A DNA stretch of 64,000 bases from Nocardioides ginsengisegetis. Its GTDB lineage: Bacteria; Actinomycetota; Actinomycetes; Propionibacteriales; Nocardioidaceae. Numbering within the stretch: position 1 is the stretch's first letter; each line of letters opens with the position of its first letter. Shown in pieces: positions 28,065 through 38,744 of this stretch. Location: positions 803,501 to 867,500 of the forward strand of contig NZ_JACGXA010000001.1 of the NCBI RefSeq assembly GCF_014138045.1. The letters run 5' to 3'. The notes under the pieces are model-generated. The model did no database searches. It had not been told where the DNA came from and worked only from the letters and a program-made list of their open reading frames with translations. The translations under genes and the position numbers were made by a program.

Positions 28065-30137
28065 TCAGCTGATGCCGGGGATCCGGGACACCAGCAGATC
28101 GAGGAGCTTGATGCCGACGAAGGGGGCGACGATGCCACCGACGCCGTAGAGCGCGAGGTTGCGGCGCAGCATCGCTGCCGCGGACGAGGGCGTGTAGCGC
28201 ACTCCACGCAGGGCCAGGGGGATCAGCGCGATGATGATGAGCGCGTTGAAGATGACCGCCGAGAGGATGGCCGACTCGGGAGTCGCCAGGTGCATGACGT
28301 CGAGCTTGTCGAGGCCGCCGTAGACCCCGGCGAACATCGCCGGAATGATCGCGAAGTACTTCGCCACATCGTTGGCGATGGAGAAGGTTGTCAGCGACCC
28401 TCGGGTGATGAGCAGCTGCTTGCCGATCTCGACGATCTCGATGAGCTTCGTCGGGTTGGAGTCGAGGTCGACCATGTTGCCGGCCTCCTTCGCCGAGGAG
28501 GTGCCGCTGTTCATCGCGACGCCGACGTCGGCCTGGGCCAGTGCCGGGGCGTCGTTGGTGCCGTCGCCGGTCATCGCGACGAGGCGGCCGCCTTCCTGCT
28601 CCTTCTTGATCAGCGCCATCTTGTCCTCGGGCGTTGCCTCGGCGAGGAAGTCGTCGACGCCTGCTTCCTGGGCGATGGCCCGGGCGGTCAGGGGGTTGTC
28701 GCCGGTGATCATCACGGTGCGGATGCCCATGCGCCGCATCTCCTCGAAGCGCTCCCGCATGCCCTCCTTGACCACGTCCTTGAGGTGGATCACGCCGAGT
28801 GCCCGGGCCGGTTGGCCCTGGGGGCGCTCAGCCACCACCAGGGGCGTGCCGCCGCTGGTGGAGACGGCGTCGACGATGGCGCCCACCTCGGCCGTCGGGT
28901 GGCCGCCGTTGTCGCGGACCCACTTCATGACCGCGGCCGCGGCTCCCTTGCGGATCTGGCGGCCACCGTCGAGGTCGACACCCGACATGCGGGTCTGGGC
29001 CGTGAACGGCACGAACGTCGCCCGGGTGAGCTCGCCGGCGGACCGTTCGCGCAGGCCGTGCTCTGTCTTGGCGAGCACGACGATGGACCGTCCCTCCGGG
29101 GTCTCGTCGGCGAGACTGGACAGCTGCGCGGCGTCGGCGAGGAGCGGCCCGTTGACGCCGTCGACCGGGATGAACTCGGCGGCCTGCCTGTTGCCGAGGG
29201 TGATGGTGCCGGTCTTGTCCAGGAGCAGGGTGTTCACGTCGCCGGCCGCTTCGACCGCACGGCCGGACATGGCCAGCACGTTGTGCTGGACCAACCGGTC
29301 CATGCCGGCGATGCCGATCGCCGACAGCAGGGCTCCGATCGTGGTCGGGATCAGGCAGACCAGGAGTGCGACGAGGACGACGACGGGCTGCTCGGCACCC
29401 GAGTAGACGGCGAAGGGCTGCAGGGTGGCCGTGGCGGCGAGGAAGACGATCGTCAGGCTGGCCAGCAGGATGTTCAGGGCGATCTCGTTGGGGGTTTTCT
29501 GGCGGCTCGCGCCCTCGACCAGCGCGATCATCCGGTCGATGAAGCTCTCGCCCGGCCTCGCGGTGATCTGCACGACGATCCGGTCCGAGAGCACCCGGGT
29601 GCCACCCGTGACCGAGCTGCGGTCCCCGCCCGACTCACGGATGACCGGGGCCGACTCGCCGGTGATGGCGGACTCGTCGACGCTGGCGATCCCCTCGACC
29701 ACGTCGCCGTCACCCGGGATCACCTCGCCGGCCGTCACGACCACCCGGTCACCGAGGCGCAGCTGCGTGGCGGGCACGTCCTCGTGCTGCTCGGCGTCGA
29801 GGAGGCGATGGGCGGTCGTCTCGGTCTTCGCCCGTCGGAGCGTGGCTGCCTGGGCCTTGCCACGCCCCTCGGCCACGGCCTCCGCGAGGTTGGCGAAGGC
29901 CACGGTCAGCCACAGCCACGCCACGACGGTCAAGGCGAAGACGCCGGGGTCGGTCACGGCGGACACGGTGGAGAACACCGCGCCGACCTCGACGACGAAC
30001 ATCACCGGGTTGCGGAGCATGACGCGGGGGTCGAGCTTGCGCAGGGCATCGGGCAAGGACGTGAGCATCATGCGAGGGTCGAGCAACCCGCCCGCGACCC
30101 TGGTGGGGGTGGCTGGGGTTCGGGTGAGGGTGGTCAT
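28065..30137 (-). CDS. kdpB: K+-transporting P-type ATPase catalytic subunit KdpB
   Basis: A 690-residue P1A-type ATPase. ATG 30137 overlaps the kdpA stop; a longer frame upstream is the kdpA shadow. Asp307 in [12 protein letters not shown] is the phosphorylated residue, the same number as in E. coli KdpB. Other motifs: [29 protein letters not shown] and [18 protein letters not shown]. It powers K+ uptake through KdpA. Confidence 0.97.
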   Translation of the reverse strand: MTTLTRTPATPTRVAGGLLDPRMMLTSLPDALRKLDPRVMLRNPVMFVVEVGAVFSTVSAVTDPGVFALTVVAWLWLTVAFANLAEAVAEGRGKAQAATLRRAKTETTAHRLLDAEQHEDVPATQLRLGDRVVVTAGEVIPGDGDVVEGIASVDESAITGESAPVIRESGGDRSSVTGGTRVLSDRIVVQITARPGESFIDRMIALVEGASRQKTPNEIALNILLASLTIVFLAATATLQPFAVYSGAEQPVVVLVALLVCLIPTTIGALLSAIGIAGMDRLVQHNVLAMSGRAVEAAGDVNTLLLDKTGTITLGNRQAAEFIPVDGVNGPLLADAAQLSSLADETPEGRSIVVLAKTEHGLRERSAGELTRATFVPFTAQTRMSGVDLDGGRQIRKGAAAAVMKWVRDNGGHPTAEVGAIVDAVSTSGGTPLVVAERPQGQPARALGVIHLKDVVKEGMRERFEEMRRMGIRTVMITGDNPLTARAIAQEAGVDDFLAEATPEDKMALIKKEQEGGRLVAMTGDGTNDAPALAQADVGVAMNSGTSSAKEAGNMVDLDSNPTKLIEIVEIGKQLLITRGSLTTFSIANDVAKYFAIIPAMFAGVYGGLDKLDVMHLATPESAILSAVIFNALIIIALIPLALRGVRYTPSSAAAMLRRNLALYGVGGIVAPFVGIKLLDLLVSRIPGIS

Positions 30138-31795
30138 CACAAGCCTTCCGCGAGAGGACCGAGAGCGAGAACGGGGAAGAACGTCAGGCCGGCCACGATG
30201 ACCGCGACGCCGGTGAGCATCCCGACGAACAGCGGACCGTGCGTGGGGAGCGTGCCCTCGGTCCGGGGGACCTGCGGCTGGCGGGCGACCGAGCCAGCCA
30301 GGCCCAGGACGAACAGCAGGGGGAGGAACCTGCCGAGCAGCATCGCGAAGCCGAGGGCGATGTTGTAGAACGGCGTGTTCGCACTGAGGCCGGCGAAGGC
30401 GGACCCGTTGTTGTTGGCCGCCGACATGAAGCCGTAGAGCACCTCGGACAGTCCGTGCGGGCCGGAGCTCAGCATCGAGGCCCGGGGTGTCGCGAAGGAC
30501 ATGGCGATGCCGGTCCCGATGAGGACGATGAGCGGCATCGTCAGGATGTAGAGCGAGACCAGCTTGATCTCGCGGGCCGTGATCTTCTTGCGCAGGTACT
30601 CCGGCGTCCGTCCGACCATCAGCCCGGCGACGAAGACCGTCATGATCGCCAGCACCAACATGCCGTAGAGCCCCGAGCCGACGCCGCCGGGCGCCACCTC
30701 GCCCAGGCCCATGTTGAGGATCAGCAGGCCGCCGCCGACCCCGGAGTACGACGAGTGGAACGAGTCGACCGCGCCGGTCGACGTACCCGTGGTGGAGACG
30801 GCGAACAGGGCCGAGGCCCATTCGCCGAAGCGGGTCTCCTTGCCCTCCATGGCGGCCCCGGCCGCCTGCAGCGCCGCACCTTGCCGGTGCACCTCGAGGG
30901 CGGTGACGGCGGCGACCAGCGAGCCCCACAGGACCCCCATCGTGGCCAGGAGCGCGTAGCCCTGGCGCCGGTCGCCCACCATCACGCCGAACGTCCGGGT
31001 CAGGCAGACCGGGATGAGCAGGAGCAGGAAGATCTCGACGAGGTTGCTCAGCGGGGTCGGGTTCTCGAACGGGTGCGCCGAGTTGGCGTTGTAGAAGCCG
31101 CCGCCGTTGGTGCCGAGCTCCTTGATGGCCTCCTGCGAGGCGACCGGGCCGCCGGTGATCGTCTGGTGGGCGCCGGTGATCGTGGTGACGTCGGTGCCCG
31201 ACGAGAAGTTCTGGACGGCGCCGATGGCGATCAGGGCCACCGCCGCGACCACGGCGAGCGGGAGCAGGATCCGGACGTTGGTGCGCACGAGGTCGACCCA
31301 GAAGTTGCCGATGCGGTCCGTTCGCGAGCGCGTGAAGCCCCGGATCAGCGCGATGGCGACCGAGATCCCCACTGCTGCAGACACGAAGTTCTGCACGGCG
31401 AGCCCGGCCATCTGCGTGAGATGGCCCATCGTGGCCTCGCCCGAGTAGGCCTGCCAGTTGGTGTTGGTGACGAACGAGGCCGCGGTGTTGAACTCCAGGG
31501 CCGGGTCGACGGCGGCGGACCCCAGGGACAGGGGGAGCTCGGGCTGTAGCCGCTGGAGGCCGTAGAGCAGCATGACGCCGACCAGGGAGAAGGCCATGAC
31601 CGAGGCCGCATACACCGGCCAGCGCTGGTCGGCGCGCGGGTCGACACCCACGGTGCGGTAGACGAGGCGCTCGACACCCAGGTCCCTCTCCGTGGTGAAC
31701 ACGCGAGCCATGTGGTCGCCGAGGGGTCGGTAGCAGAGGGCAAGGGCAGCCAGCAGGGCGCCGATCTGGAGCAGACCGGCCGTGGTGTCGGACAT
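30137..31795 (-). CDS. kdpA: K+-transporting ATPase channel subunit KdpA
   Basis: A 552-residue membrane protein with about ten helices, related to Trk/Ktr channels. Selectivity-filter segments are [13 protein letters not shown] near residue 110, [20 protein letters not shown] near 225, and [14 protein letters not shown] near 455. The start lies one base after the kdpF stop, and the stop shares a base with kdpB, so the subunits are translationally coupled. Length matches the family. Confidence 0.97.
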   Translation of the reverse strand: MSDTTAGLLQIGALLAALALCYRPLGDHMARVFTTERDLGVERLVYRTVGVDPRADQRWPVYAASVMAFSLVGVMLLYGLQRLQPELPLSLGSAAVDPALEFNTAASFVTNTNWQAYSGEATMGHLTQMAGLAVQNFVSAAVGISVAIALIRGFTRSRTDRIGNFWVDLVRTNVRILLPLAVVAAVALIAIGAVQNFSSGTDVTTITGAHQTITGGPVASQEAIKELGTNGGGFYNANSAHPFENPTPLSNLVEIFLLLLIPVCLTRTFGVMVGDRRQGYALLATMGVLWGSLVAAVTALEVHRQGAALQAAGAAMEGKETRFGEWASALFAVSTTGTSTGAVDSFHSSYSGVGGGLLILNMGLGEVAPGGVGSGLYGMLVLAIMTVFVAGLMVGRTPEYLRKKITAREIKLVSLYILTMPLIVLIGTGIAMSFATPRASMLSSGPHGLSEVLYGFMSAANNNGSAFAGLSANTPFYNIALGFAMLLGRFLPLLFVLGLAGSVARQPQVPRTEGTLPTHGPLFVGMLTGVAVIVAGLTFFPVLALGPLAEGL

Positions 31796-31796
31796 G

Positions 31797-31886
31797 TCAG
31801 AAACGCTCCGGGAAGAGAAGGGCAGCGATGAGGTAGCCGAGGAGCAGCGAGCTCACGACGAGGCCGATCAGGTTGCCCACGCTCAC
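31797..31886 (-). CDS. kdpF: K+-transporting ATPase subunit KdpF
   Basis: A 29-residue single-helix peptide, GTG start: [20 protein letters not shown] then ALLFPERF. The terminal LLFPERF is the KdpF signature. It stabilises the Kdp complex. Its start overlaps the stop of the 27-residue micro-ORF upstream (GTGA), and its stop is one base before kdpA. Confidence 0.93.
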   Translation of the reverse strand: MSVGNLIGLVVSSLLLGYLIAALLFPERF

Positions 31887-31966
31887 AGCCGATCGACCCC
31901 TTTGATGACCGCGACGGCGGTGAGGAAGAACAGGGCGGTGAGCCCGAGGTAGAGCACGTCAGACAC
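31883..31966 (-). CDS. 27-residue membrane micro-protein ahead of kdpF
   Basis: Reads VSDVLYLGLTALFFLTAVAV then IKGVDRL, one hydrophobic helix with a basic end. GTG 31966 has AAGGAGAA about eight bases upstream; its stop overlaps the kdpF start and its start overlaps the end of the four-helix gene. The chained overlaps and good ribosome-binding site argue it is translated. It is not a second KdpF, because the FPERF end is absent. A role as a small partner of the Kdp pump or sensor is only a guess. Confidence 0.65.
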   Translation of the reverse strand: MSDVLYLGLTALFFLTAVAVIKGVDRL

Positions 31967-32336
31967 GTGCGTTCTCCTTGATCGAGTGGTGGATGTGACG
32001 CGCGACAACAGCGACCGCCAGGGTGGCGACCACGAAGACGACCAGCCGGCGGAGGTCGTCGGGAGCCAGGGTCAGCTGGCCGAAGTCGTTCTCGACGAAG
32101 CCGGTGAACCACGCCCAGGCGATGACTCCCAGTCCGGCCGTCATGGCGTGCGAGAGGCCTACGGCGACCAGCCCGGCCGCCGCAACGGCGACGAGCTCCA
32201 TCGCGGGCACCTCGAGTCGCGCGACCGAGGCGGTGATCAGCGTCGCGACCAGGAGCCCGTTGGCGATGCCGAAGCGGACGCCGGGCTCGGTCGTCATGCG
32301 CGACGTGGTCCGCGGTGAGTCGGTCATGGTGGTCAT
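31959..32336 (-). CDS. standalone four-helix membrane protein resembling KdpD DUF4118
   Basis: About 125 residues with four membrane helices (GIANGLLVATLITASVARL, AMELVAVAAAGLVAVGLSHA, AGLGVIAWAWFTGFVENDFG, LVVFVVATLAVAVVARHIHH). The stretch FVENDFGQLTLAPDDLRRLV aligns by eye with FFTPPLHTLTISETNNALAL in the DUF4118 input domain of KdpD here. It is the first gene of the kdp operon, with no kinase domain attached. Start is ATG 32336 or 32327. Function as an accessory sensor is inferred. Confidence 0.65.
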   Translation of the reverse strand: MTTMTDSPRTTSRMTTEPGVRFGIANGLLVATLITASVARLEVPAMELVAVAAAGLVAVGLSHAMTAGLGVIAWAWFTGFVENDFGQLTLAPDDLRRLVVFVVATLAVAVVARHIHHSIKENARV

Positions 32337-32375
32337 GCCCCCATGCAACGCCCGCACGGAGCCGTTGCGCCACGT

Positions 32376-32474
32376 GCTAACAGGCCCCTAACGCGGGCGC
32401 TCGATTCCCTAACTCCCTCCTCACTCGGTGTGTGGGGGGTCACGTGTTAGGGAGTCGTTAGGGAGTCGTTAGGG
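32376..32474. promoter_or_regulatory. GTTAGGG repeat array between kdp operon and APC transporter
   Basis: Three direct GTTAGGG copies at 32446, 32457 and 32468 (11-bp period) and two inverted CCCTAAC copies at 32386 and 32407 (21 bp apart), with a partial CTAAC at 32377. Direct repeats about one helical turn apart are what OmpR-family regulators such as KdpE bind. The array ends about 28 bp before the transporter start, so it could control both directions. Confidence 0.6.
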
Positions 32475-32502
32475 ACGCTTGTCGCGATGCTTCCATGGCG
32501 CT

Positions 32503-34452
32503 ATGACTCTCGCCCCCGTCAGGCCGAGGAGCGTGCGGACCTGGCTCTTCGCCCCCGGTGCCGCGCCTGCCGAGGCGGACCACCTGGGCCCCTACGCCGA
32601 CGAGCGCCGTCTCGAGAAGAGGCACCCGTGGTGGAAGGTCATGTGCCTCACCGGCGTCGACTACTTCTCGACCCTCGGCTACCAGCCCGGCATCGCAGCG
32701 CTCGCGGCGGGAGCGCTGGCCCCGATCGCCACCATCGTGCTGGTGCTCCTGACCCTGTTCGGCGCGCTGCCGGTCTACCGCCGGGTCGCCGCGGAGAGCC
32801 CGCACGGCCAGGGCTCGATCGCCATGCTGGAGCGACTCCTGCCCTTCTGGCGGGGCAAGTTGTTCGTGCTGGTGCTGCTGGGCTTCGCGGCCACCGACTT
32901 CATGATCACGATCACCCTGTCGGCGGCGGACGCCTCGGCACACCTGGTCGAGAATCCGAACGTGCCCGACGTCCTGCACGGCCAGGAGCTGGCGATCACG
33001 ATCGCGCTGGTGGCGCTGCTCGGAGCGGTGTTCCTGCGCGGCTTCACCGAGGCGATCGGGATGGCCGTCGTCCTGGTGATCGTGTACCTCGCGCTCAACC
33101 TCGTCGTCATCGCGGCGGCGCTGTGGCACGTGGCCGAGCACCCGCACGTCATCGGTGACTGGACGTCGACCCTGACCCAGGAGCACGGCAGCCCGTTGGC
33201 GATGGTGGCGATGGCCCTGATCGTGTTCCCCAAGCTGGCGCTGGGACTCTCCGGCTTCGAGACCGGCGTCGCGGTCACCACGCACGTCGAGGGCGACCCG
33301 GACGAGAGCGACGCGCGCCCGGTCGGCCGGATCCGGAACACCAAGAAGCTGCTGGCCGCGGCCGCCGTGATCATGAGCGTCTACCTGATCGCGAGCAGCC
33401 TCGTGACCACCTGGTTGATCCCGGCCCGGGAGTTCGAGGACGGGGGAGCGGCGTCCGGCCGGGCCCTGGCCTTCTTGGCCCACGAGTACCTGGGCAACGT
33501 CTTCGGGACAGCGTACGACGTGTCGACGATCGCGATCCTGTGGTTCGCCGGGGCGTCGGCGATGGCCGGACTGCTCAACCTGATCCCGCGCTACCTGCCG
33601 CGCTACGGCATGGCTCCCGAGTGGTCGGCGGCCGTGCGGCCCCTCGTCCTCGTCCTGACCGGCATCGCCTTCGTCGTCACGTGGATCTTCCACGCCGACG
33701 TCAACGCCCAGGGCGGGGCCTACGCGACGGGGGTCCTGGTGCTGATCACCTCGGCAGCGGTCGCGGTGACGCTCTCGGCCCGCCGGGCCGGCCAGCGGCG
33801 GCGTACGGTCGCCTTCGCGGTGATCGCGCTGATCTTCGTCTACACGACCCTCGACAACGTCACCGAGCGCCCCGACGGCGTGAAGATCGGCGGCCTCTTC
33901 ATCGCCGCCATCGTTGCGGTCTCGGTCGTCTCGCGGCTGGTGCGGGCGTTCGAGCTGCGGACCACCGAGGTGCGCCTTGACGCGACCGCGCGGATGTTCT
34001 TGCGCGACTGCGCGCGCCGCAGCATCCGGCTGGTCGCCAACGAGCCCGACGCCCGGGACCACGAGGAGTACCGCCAGAAGATGCGCCAGATCGTGGACGA
34101 CAACGACCTCCCGGACGCCAGCGACGTCATCTTCGTCGAGGTCACGGTCACAGACCCGTCCGACTTCGCCTCGGTGCTCGACGTGCACGGGGAGGTGCTG
34201 CACGGGGAGTACCGCGTGCTGTCGATGGAGTCCCCGAGCGTGCCGAACGCCCTGGCCGCCCTGCTCCTCGACATCCGGGACTCGACCGGCGTGCGGCCGC
34301 ACATCTACCTCGAGTGGACCGAGGGCAATCCCGCACTGAACTTCCTGCGCTTCCTGCTGTTCGGCGTCGGGGAGGTGGGACCCGTGACGCGCGAGGTGCT
34401 CCGGCGGGCCGAGCCCGATCCGCACCGCCGTCCCCATGTGCACGCCGGCTGA
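32503..34452 (+). CDS. APC superfamily transporter with soluble C-terminal domain
   Basis: A 649-residue protein. Twelve or so helices fill residues about 60-490; the first conserved stretch is [20 protein letters not shown], the ligand-site helix of the APC fold. Residues about 495-649 are a cytoplasmic domain ([36 protein letters not shown]). Annotations of such proteins say amino-acid permease, but position opposite the kdp operon with a shared repeat array raises potassium uptake as an option. This is inference; the substrate is open. Confidence 0.75.
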   Translation: MTLAPVRPRSVRTWLFAPGAAPAEADHLGPYADERRLEKRHPWWKVMCLTGVDYFSTLGYQPGIAALAAGALAPIATIVLVLLTLFGALPVYRRVAAESPHGQGSIAMLERLLPFWRGKLFVLVLLGFAATDFMITITLSAADASAHLVENPNVPDVLHGQELAITIALVALLGAVFLRGFTEAIGMAVVLVIVYLALNLVVIAAALWHVAEHPHVIGDWTSTLTQEHGSPLAMVAMALIVFPKLALGLSGFETGVAVTTHVEGDPDESDARPVGRIRNTKKLLAAAAVIMSVYLIASSLVTTWLIPAREFEDGGAASGRALAFLAHEYLGNVFGTAYDVSTIAILWFAGASAMAGLLNLIPRYLPRYGMAPEWSAAVRPLVLVLTGIAFVVTWIFHADVNAQGGAYATGVLVLITSAAVAVTLSARRAGQRRRTVAFAVIALIFVYTTLDNVTERPDGVKIGGLFIAAIVAVSVVSRLVRAFELRTTEVRLDATARMFLRDCARRSIRLVANEPDARDHEEYRQKMRQIVDDNDLPDASDVIFVEVTVTDPSDFASVLDVHGEVLHGEYRVLSMESPSVPNALAALLLDIRDSTGVRPHIYLEWTEGNPALNFLRFLLFGVGEVGPVTREVLRRAEPDPHRRPHVHAG

Positions 34453-34645
34453 GTCCTCCGGTCGTGGTGCCGAGGAGCTGGGAACGCGCCCCGCGCCGTG
34501 TCCCTGACCTCCTCGACCGGACAAGGGCACTAGTCCCAGTCGACCATGGTCAGGGGGTCGGCCCGGGCGAGACACTGGATCCAGCTGGCGCGGGTGGGTC
34601 ACACGGGGCCACGGGGGACGTCGGCACGCAGAAGCTGGTGATCGC

Positions 34646-35812
34646 ATGCTCCAGGAAGCAGCGCCGTCGGGGATCGCGAACCGTGCGCCGGAGCGGCGCG
34701 CCGCCACGGAACAGGCAACGGGGGGTCCCCCAGAGGGGCCGGTCAGGCGGGTGCCGTTCGACCGGCTGCTCTCCGTCGTGGCGCTCACCCCCGCCCAGGC
34801 CTCGCTCGTGGCCGTGCGGCTGCTCGACGCCGGGTCGGGGGTCGGAGCCGTGACCTTCACCCTGTCGGGCGACGTCGTCGTGGATCCACCCGGCGTGGAC
34901 GGGACCACCTGCGTCGCCGAGCTCCTCGAGCAGCTGCTCCAGAACGCCCGGCGGCTCCCGTCCCACCCGACGCAGGCGCAGGTCGTGCTGCTGCGACGTC
35001 TCGAGGACGCGGTCAGGGCCCCGCAGCTCGAGCCCGCTGCGCGGGCCCGGGAGCTCGAGGCAGCGCTGGCAGACACCCTCGGCCCAAGCGCCACGCAGCG
35101 CCTCGCCGGTGAGGTCGCGGCGCTGGTCGAGGCGTTCGTCCGGATCACGCCGAGCGCCCCCGAGCCGGACGAGAGGTCGGCTTCCCCCAGCCGCCCGGTG
35201 TCCGCGGCTGCTGGCCGCCCTCCCGGCCGCAGCAAGGCCCTCATCCACTCCCGCACGCGGGGCAGGCGGGTGGCGGTCCTCGTCCTCGTCGCGGCGGCCG
35301 TGTTGGCCGGCAGCGGCTACGCCCTCGGCGGCGGCCCGGTCCCCGGGATCGTCGGGTCCTTCGGCGGCGACGACCGCGTCCCGACCGCCCCGGACACGAC
35401 AGCCCCGGACCACCCGTCGACAGGCCCGGACAAGCAGCAACCCCCGGACCGCGCGGAGGTGGTGGCGTCACTCGCCGGCCGCCGGGCCGGCGCGATCACC
35501 GGTGTGGTGCTGGAGAAGACCGGCAGCTGCTCGCCGGGTGGGCTGTGCCCGGTCACGGTGACCGTCCACATGCAGGCCGCCTCGACCACACGACCGATCA
35601 CGTGGAGGGTCGGGGCTGCGCGGTTGTGCCGGAGCGGCATCGCCTGGTCGGCGCCCACCACCGTGACCGCCCTGGCCGGGTGGACCACCGTCTACGCCAG
35701 CTCGGCGGTGCGGATCCCCCCGGGGCACTCGCTCGCGCTCGTCGCCCTGACCAGCGCCCCGGCTCGGGCCCAGTCACGTCCGGTGCCGGTCACCGGCTCA
35801 CTGCACTGCTAG
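34646..35812 (+). CDS. single-pass membrane protein with extracytoplasmic C-domain, unknown
   Basis: A 388-residue protein. Residues 40-170 are helical and cytoplasmic (LTPAQASLVAVRLLDAG; LLEQLLQNARRLPSHPTQAQ). One membrane helix lies near 208-228 (VAVLVLVAAAVLAGSGYALG), then a Pro/Asp/Thr linker and a beta-rich domain of about 125 residues with two Cys in GSCSPGGLCPVTVTV. It stops seven bases before the SEDS-PBP fusion, so it is probably in the same operon and works at the envelope. No family recognised. Confidence 0.65.
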   Translation: MLQEAAPSGIANRAPERRAATEQATGGPPEGPVRRVPFDRLLSVVALTPAQASLVAVRLLDAGSGVGAVTFTLSGDVVVDPPGVDGTTCVAELLEQLLQNARRLPSHPTQAQVVLLRRLEDAVRAPQLEPAARARELEAALADTLGPSATQRLAGEVAALVEAFVRITPSAPEPDERSASPSRPVSAAAGRPPGRSKALIHSRTRGRRVAVLVLVAAAVLAGSGYALGGGPVPGIVGSFGGDDRVPTAPDTTAPDHPSTGPDKQQPPDRAEVVASLAGRRAGAITGVVLEKTGSCSPGGLCPVTVTVHMQAASTTRPITWRVGAARLCRSGIAWSAPTTVTALAGWTTVYASSAVRIPPGHSLALVALTSAPARAQSRPVPVTGSLHC

Positions 35813-35819
35813 CACGACC

Positions 35820-38744
35820 GTGCTCAGCGTCGAACGAGGACTGCTGGGCACCCACCGATCCGGCGCCCCGCCGGGCCGGCCGGTGCAGGTCCCCCCTGCG
35901 CCGCTCTGGGATCCGCTCGCGCTCACGGCGGTGCTGATCCTGGCGGGTCTCGGGCTGGCCAACCTCGCCGCCCTCGGCGACTCGTCGGTGATGCGGCACC
36001 AGCTCCTCGTCGATGCTGCCGGGGTCGTGCTGTTCGTGGTCCTGCTGCGCTGGCGCTCCGACGGCCTGCGCTGGCTGGGGTGGGGCTGCTACGTCGCGAG
36101 CCTGCTGATGCTGGTCACGGTCGACCTGCGTGGCGCCACCGTCAACGGAGCCCGCCGGTGGCTCGATCTCGGCACCTTCACCATGCAGCCCTCGGAGCTG
36201 GCCAAGCTCGGCCTGCTGCTGGTGCTCGCGCAGGTGCTCGGCAGCGACCACGCCTGGCCGCGCCGCCTGGTGACGGCCCTCGCGGTGGCGGCCGCGCCGA
36301 TCTCGCTCGTCGTCACCGAGCCGGACCTCTCGACGGCCGCGGTGCTGTGCGCCGTGACCGCCACGATGCTCGTGCTCGGCCGGATCCCGCTGCGGGTGCT
36401 GATCCTCCTCCTCGCCGCTGCCGCCCTGGTGCTGCCCTTCGGCGAGCACCTGCTGCACGACTACCAGCGGGAGCGGTTGAACGCCTTCCTGAGCGGCTCC
36501 ACCGACGCCAACGGCTCCGGCTGGGCGATCCTGCAGATGCACGTCGCGGTGGCCTGGGGCGGCCTGACCGGCGGCGCGGACCACCCGTTGCACCGGCTGG
36601 TCGCCCTCTACCTGCCCGAGCGGGAGACCGACCTCGCCTTCGCCAGCCTGGTGGAGCAACGCGGCATCCTGGCCGGAACCCTGGCCGTCCTCGCCGCGGC
36701 CGCGCTCGTGTGGCGGGTCGTCGGGGCCAGCCGCCGCGCCTGGAGCCGCTCCGCCGCACTCACCGGGGCGGGCTTCGCGGCGCTGGTCGGCGTCGAGGTC
36801 GCCGTCTCGGTGGCGGGCAACCTCGGCCTGGTCCCCACCGCGGGTGTCCCGTTCCCGCTCGTCAGCTACGGAGGTACGGCGGCCGCCGTGCACATCGCCT
36901 CGTTGGGGCTGGTGCTCGCGTTGCGCGCCGACGGCGACAGCCACCACCTCTGGAGCCGCATGGGGCTGGACCGTCTGCGCCCCCGGCTGTTGCGCACCAC
37001 CGCGGTCGCGGTCACCGGCACCCTGGTCGCCCTGACCGGCTTCGCCTGGCAGCTCCAGGGCGCCGCCGGCGACGGGCTCCGCGCGACCGCGCTGAGCCAG
37101 ATGTTGCGGTGCACCCGCGTCGAGGCTGCCCGCGGGGAGATCACCGATCGCCATGGCAGTCCGCTCGCGGTCGACGTACGCCGCGACCGGGTGGCGGCGG
37201 TGCCGGCGCTGGTCCGGCCCGACGAGGTGCGCACCCTGGCGGCCCTCACCGCCCGGCCCGTCGGCGGCGTACGCCGGCTGCTCGCCCGGAACCGCACGAG
37301 CCTCGACCTGACCATCGCCTCGCTCCCGACCGCTGCCGGCCGGCGGGTCCGCGCGGCGAAGCTGTCCGGGGTCTTCGTCGTCCCCGACACCCACCGGCGC
37401 TATGCCCGCGGGGCCTCGCTCGGGCCGATCCTGGGCTGGACCGGCGTGGCCACGCCCGTCGAGATGGAGCGCTGGCCCGACCTGCCGCTCGGCGCGCTCG
37501 TCGGGAGGACCGGGCTGGAGCAGATGTACGACCCGATCCTGCGCGGCACCGACGGCCGGCAGTGCGTGTACGTCACCCCGGCCGGGACCCCGGTGGCCCT
37601 GGGCCCCTACACCGCACCCCGCCGCGGGAGCACCCTGCGGCTCACCCTCGACGACGGGCTTCAGCGCACGCTCACCCGGCAGCTGGCGACCGTGCTGCTC
37701 GGCGTCCCGGGCCAGCCACGCGGCGACGTCGGAGGAGCCGTGGTGATGGACCCGCGGAACGGTCAGGTGCTCGCCATGGCCAGCCTCCCGGCGTACGACA
37801 GCAGCGTCTTCGGCCCGCCCGTGCACAACCGTCGGCTCGCGCGGCTGGAGCACCTCCCGGCCAACCCGATGCTCCAGCACGTGACGCAGGTGACCGCCCC
37901 GCCCGGGTCGACGTTCAAGCTCGTCGTCGCCGCGGCGGACATGCGACGTGGCGTGGTGCCGGCAGGCCAGGTGCTGCCCGGCGGCGGTGCCTGGACGCTC
38001 GGGGACCACACCTTCCACAACTGGATGTCCCTGCCGGCGCAGAACCTGCCGGAGGCCATCGCCTGGTCCAACGACGTGTACTTCTACCAGCTGGCCTGGG
38101 CCATGGGTCCGTGGCCGATCATCCACACGGCGCACACCCTCGGTGTCGGCCGGCCGACCGGCATCGACCTCCCCGGCGAGAGCGGCGGCTACCTCGGCAC
38201 CCCGAGGTCGGTCGCCCGGGCCGGTGGCACGTGGTACCCCGGCTCCACCGTGATCCTCGGCATCGGCCAGGGCTACCTCACGGTGACGCCGTTGCAGGAC
38301 GCGCTCTGGACGGCGGGCGTGGCCACCGGCGCCGTCGCGACCCCCCACCTCGGCCTCGCGTACGTCGATCGCCGGGACCGCGCCACCCCGCTGCACTGGC
38401 CGCGGCCGCGGCGGCTCGCCTACGCCCGCACGCTGGGGCCGGTCCGGGCCGGGATGGCGCTGGCCGCGACGTCCGGCACGGCCAGCATCCTGACGGCGCT
38501 GCCCGTCACCTCCGGCGCCAAGACCGGCTCCGCCCAGGACCCGTCGGCACCCAACGGAGCGCCCGACTCGTGGTTCACCGCGGCCGCGCCGTTCGAGCGG
38601 CCGCGGATAGTGGCGACGTCGTTCGTCCGGGGCGGTGGCCACGGCGTCAGCACGTCCGGAGCCGTGGTGCTGCCGGTGATGCAGTACTTCTTCGCGCACG
38701 AGCGGGAGATCCTGCGGATCGGGCCCCTCAGACCGCGTCGATGA
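35820..38744 (+). CDS. SEDS (RodA/FtsW)-class B PBP fusion protein
   Basis: A 974-residue single chain joining the two enzymes of septal or lateral wall synthesis. Residues about 28-390 are a complete SEDS glycosyltransferase: NGARRWLDLGTFTMQPSELA, then the catalytic-Asp loop LPERETDLAFASLVEQRG, and PFPLVSYGGT. A linking helix lies near 393-411. The PBP part starts with RGEITDRHGSPLAVD near 440 and has all transpeptidase motifs: Ser697 in PGSTFK, Ser750 in WSND, Lys901 in AKTGSA. GTG start, weak ribosome-binding site. It overlaps the convergent MreB-like gene by 17 bp. Confidence 0.92.
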   Translation: MLSVERGLLGTHRSGAPPGRPVQVPPAPLWDPLALTAVLILAGLGLANLAALGDSSVMRHQLLVDAAGVVLFVVLLRWRSDGLRWLGWGCYVASLLMLVTVDLRGATVNGARRWLDLGTFTMQPSELAKLGLLLVLAQVLGSDHAWPRRLVTALAVAAAPISLVVTEPDLSTAAVLCAVTATMLVLGRIPLRVLILLLAAAALVLPFGEHLLHDYQRERLNAFLSGSTDANGSGWAILQMHVAVAWGGLTGGADHPLHRLVALYLPERETDLAFASLVEQRGILAGTLAVLAAAALVWRVVGASRRAWSRSAALTGAGFAALVGVEVAVSVAGNLGLVPTAGVPFPLVSYGGTAAAVHIASLGLVLALRADGDSHHLWSRMGLDRLRPRLLRTTAVAVTGTLVALTGFAWQLQGAAGDGLRATALSQMLRCTRVEAARGEITDRHGSPLAVDVRRDRVAAVPALVRPDEVRTLAALTARPVGGVRRLLARNRTSLDLTIASLPTAAGRRVRAAKLSGVFVVPDTHRRYARGASLGPILGWTGVATPVEMERWPDLPLGALVGRTGLEQMYDPILRGTDGRQCVYVTPAGTPVALGPYTAPRRGSTLRLTLDDGLQRTLTRQLATVLLGVPGQPRGDVGGAVVMDPRNGQVLAMASLPAYDSSVFGPPVHNRRLARLEHLPANPMLQHVTQVTAPPGSTFKLVVAAADMRRGVVPAGQVLPGGGAWTLGDHTFHNWMSLPAQNLPEAIAWSNDVYFYQLAWAMGPWPIIHTAHTLGVGRPTGIDLPGESGGYLGTPRSVARAGGTWYPGSTVILGIGQGYLTVTPLQDALWTAGVATGAVATPHLGLAYVDRRDRATPLHWPRPRRLAYARTLGPVRAGMALAATSGTASILTALPVTSGAKTGSAQDPSAPNGAPDSWFTAAAPFERPRIVATSFVRGGGHGVSTSGAVVLPVMQYFFAHEREILRIGPLRPRR

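Noticed and set aside
34314..34853. Plus-strand frame bridging the APC gene and the hypothetical gene
   Set aside because: Shadow frame overlapping both real genes; no ribosome-binding site or domain.
35790..38699. A 969-codon minus-strand frame
   Set aside because: Antisense of the SEDS-PBP fusion; composition is that of a GC shadow.
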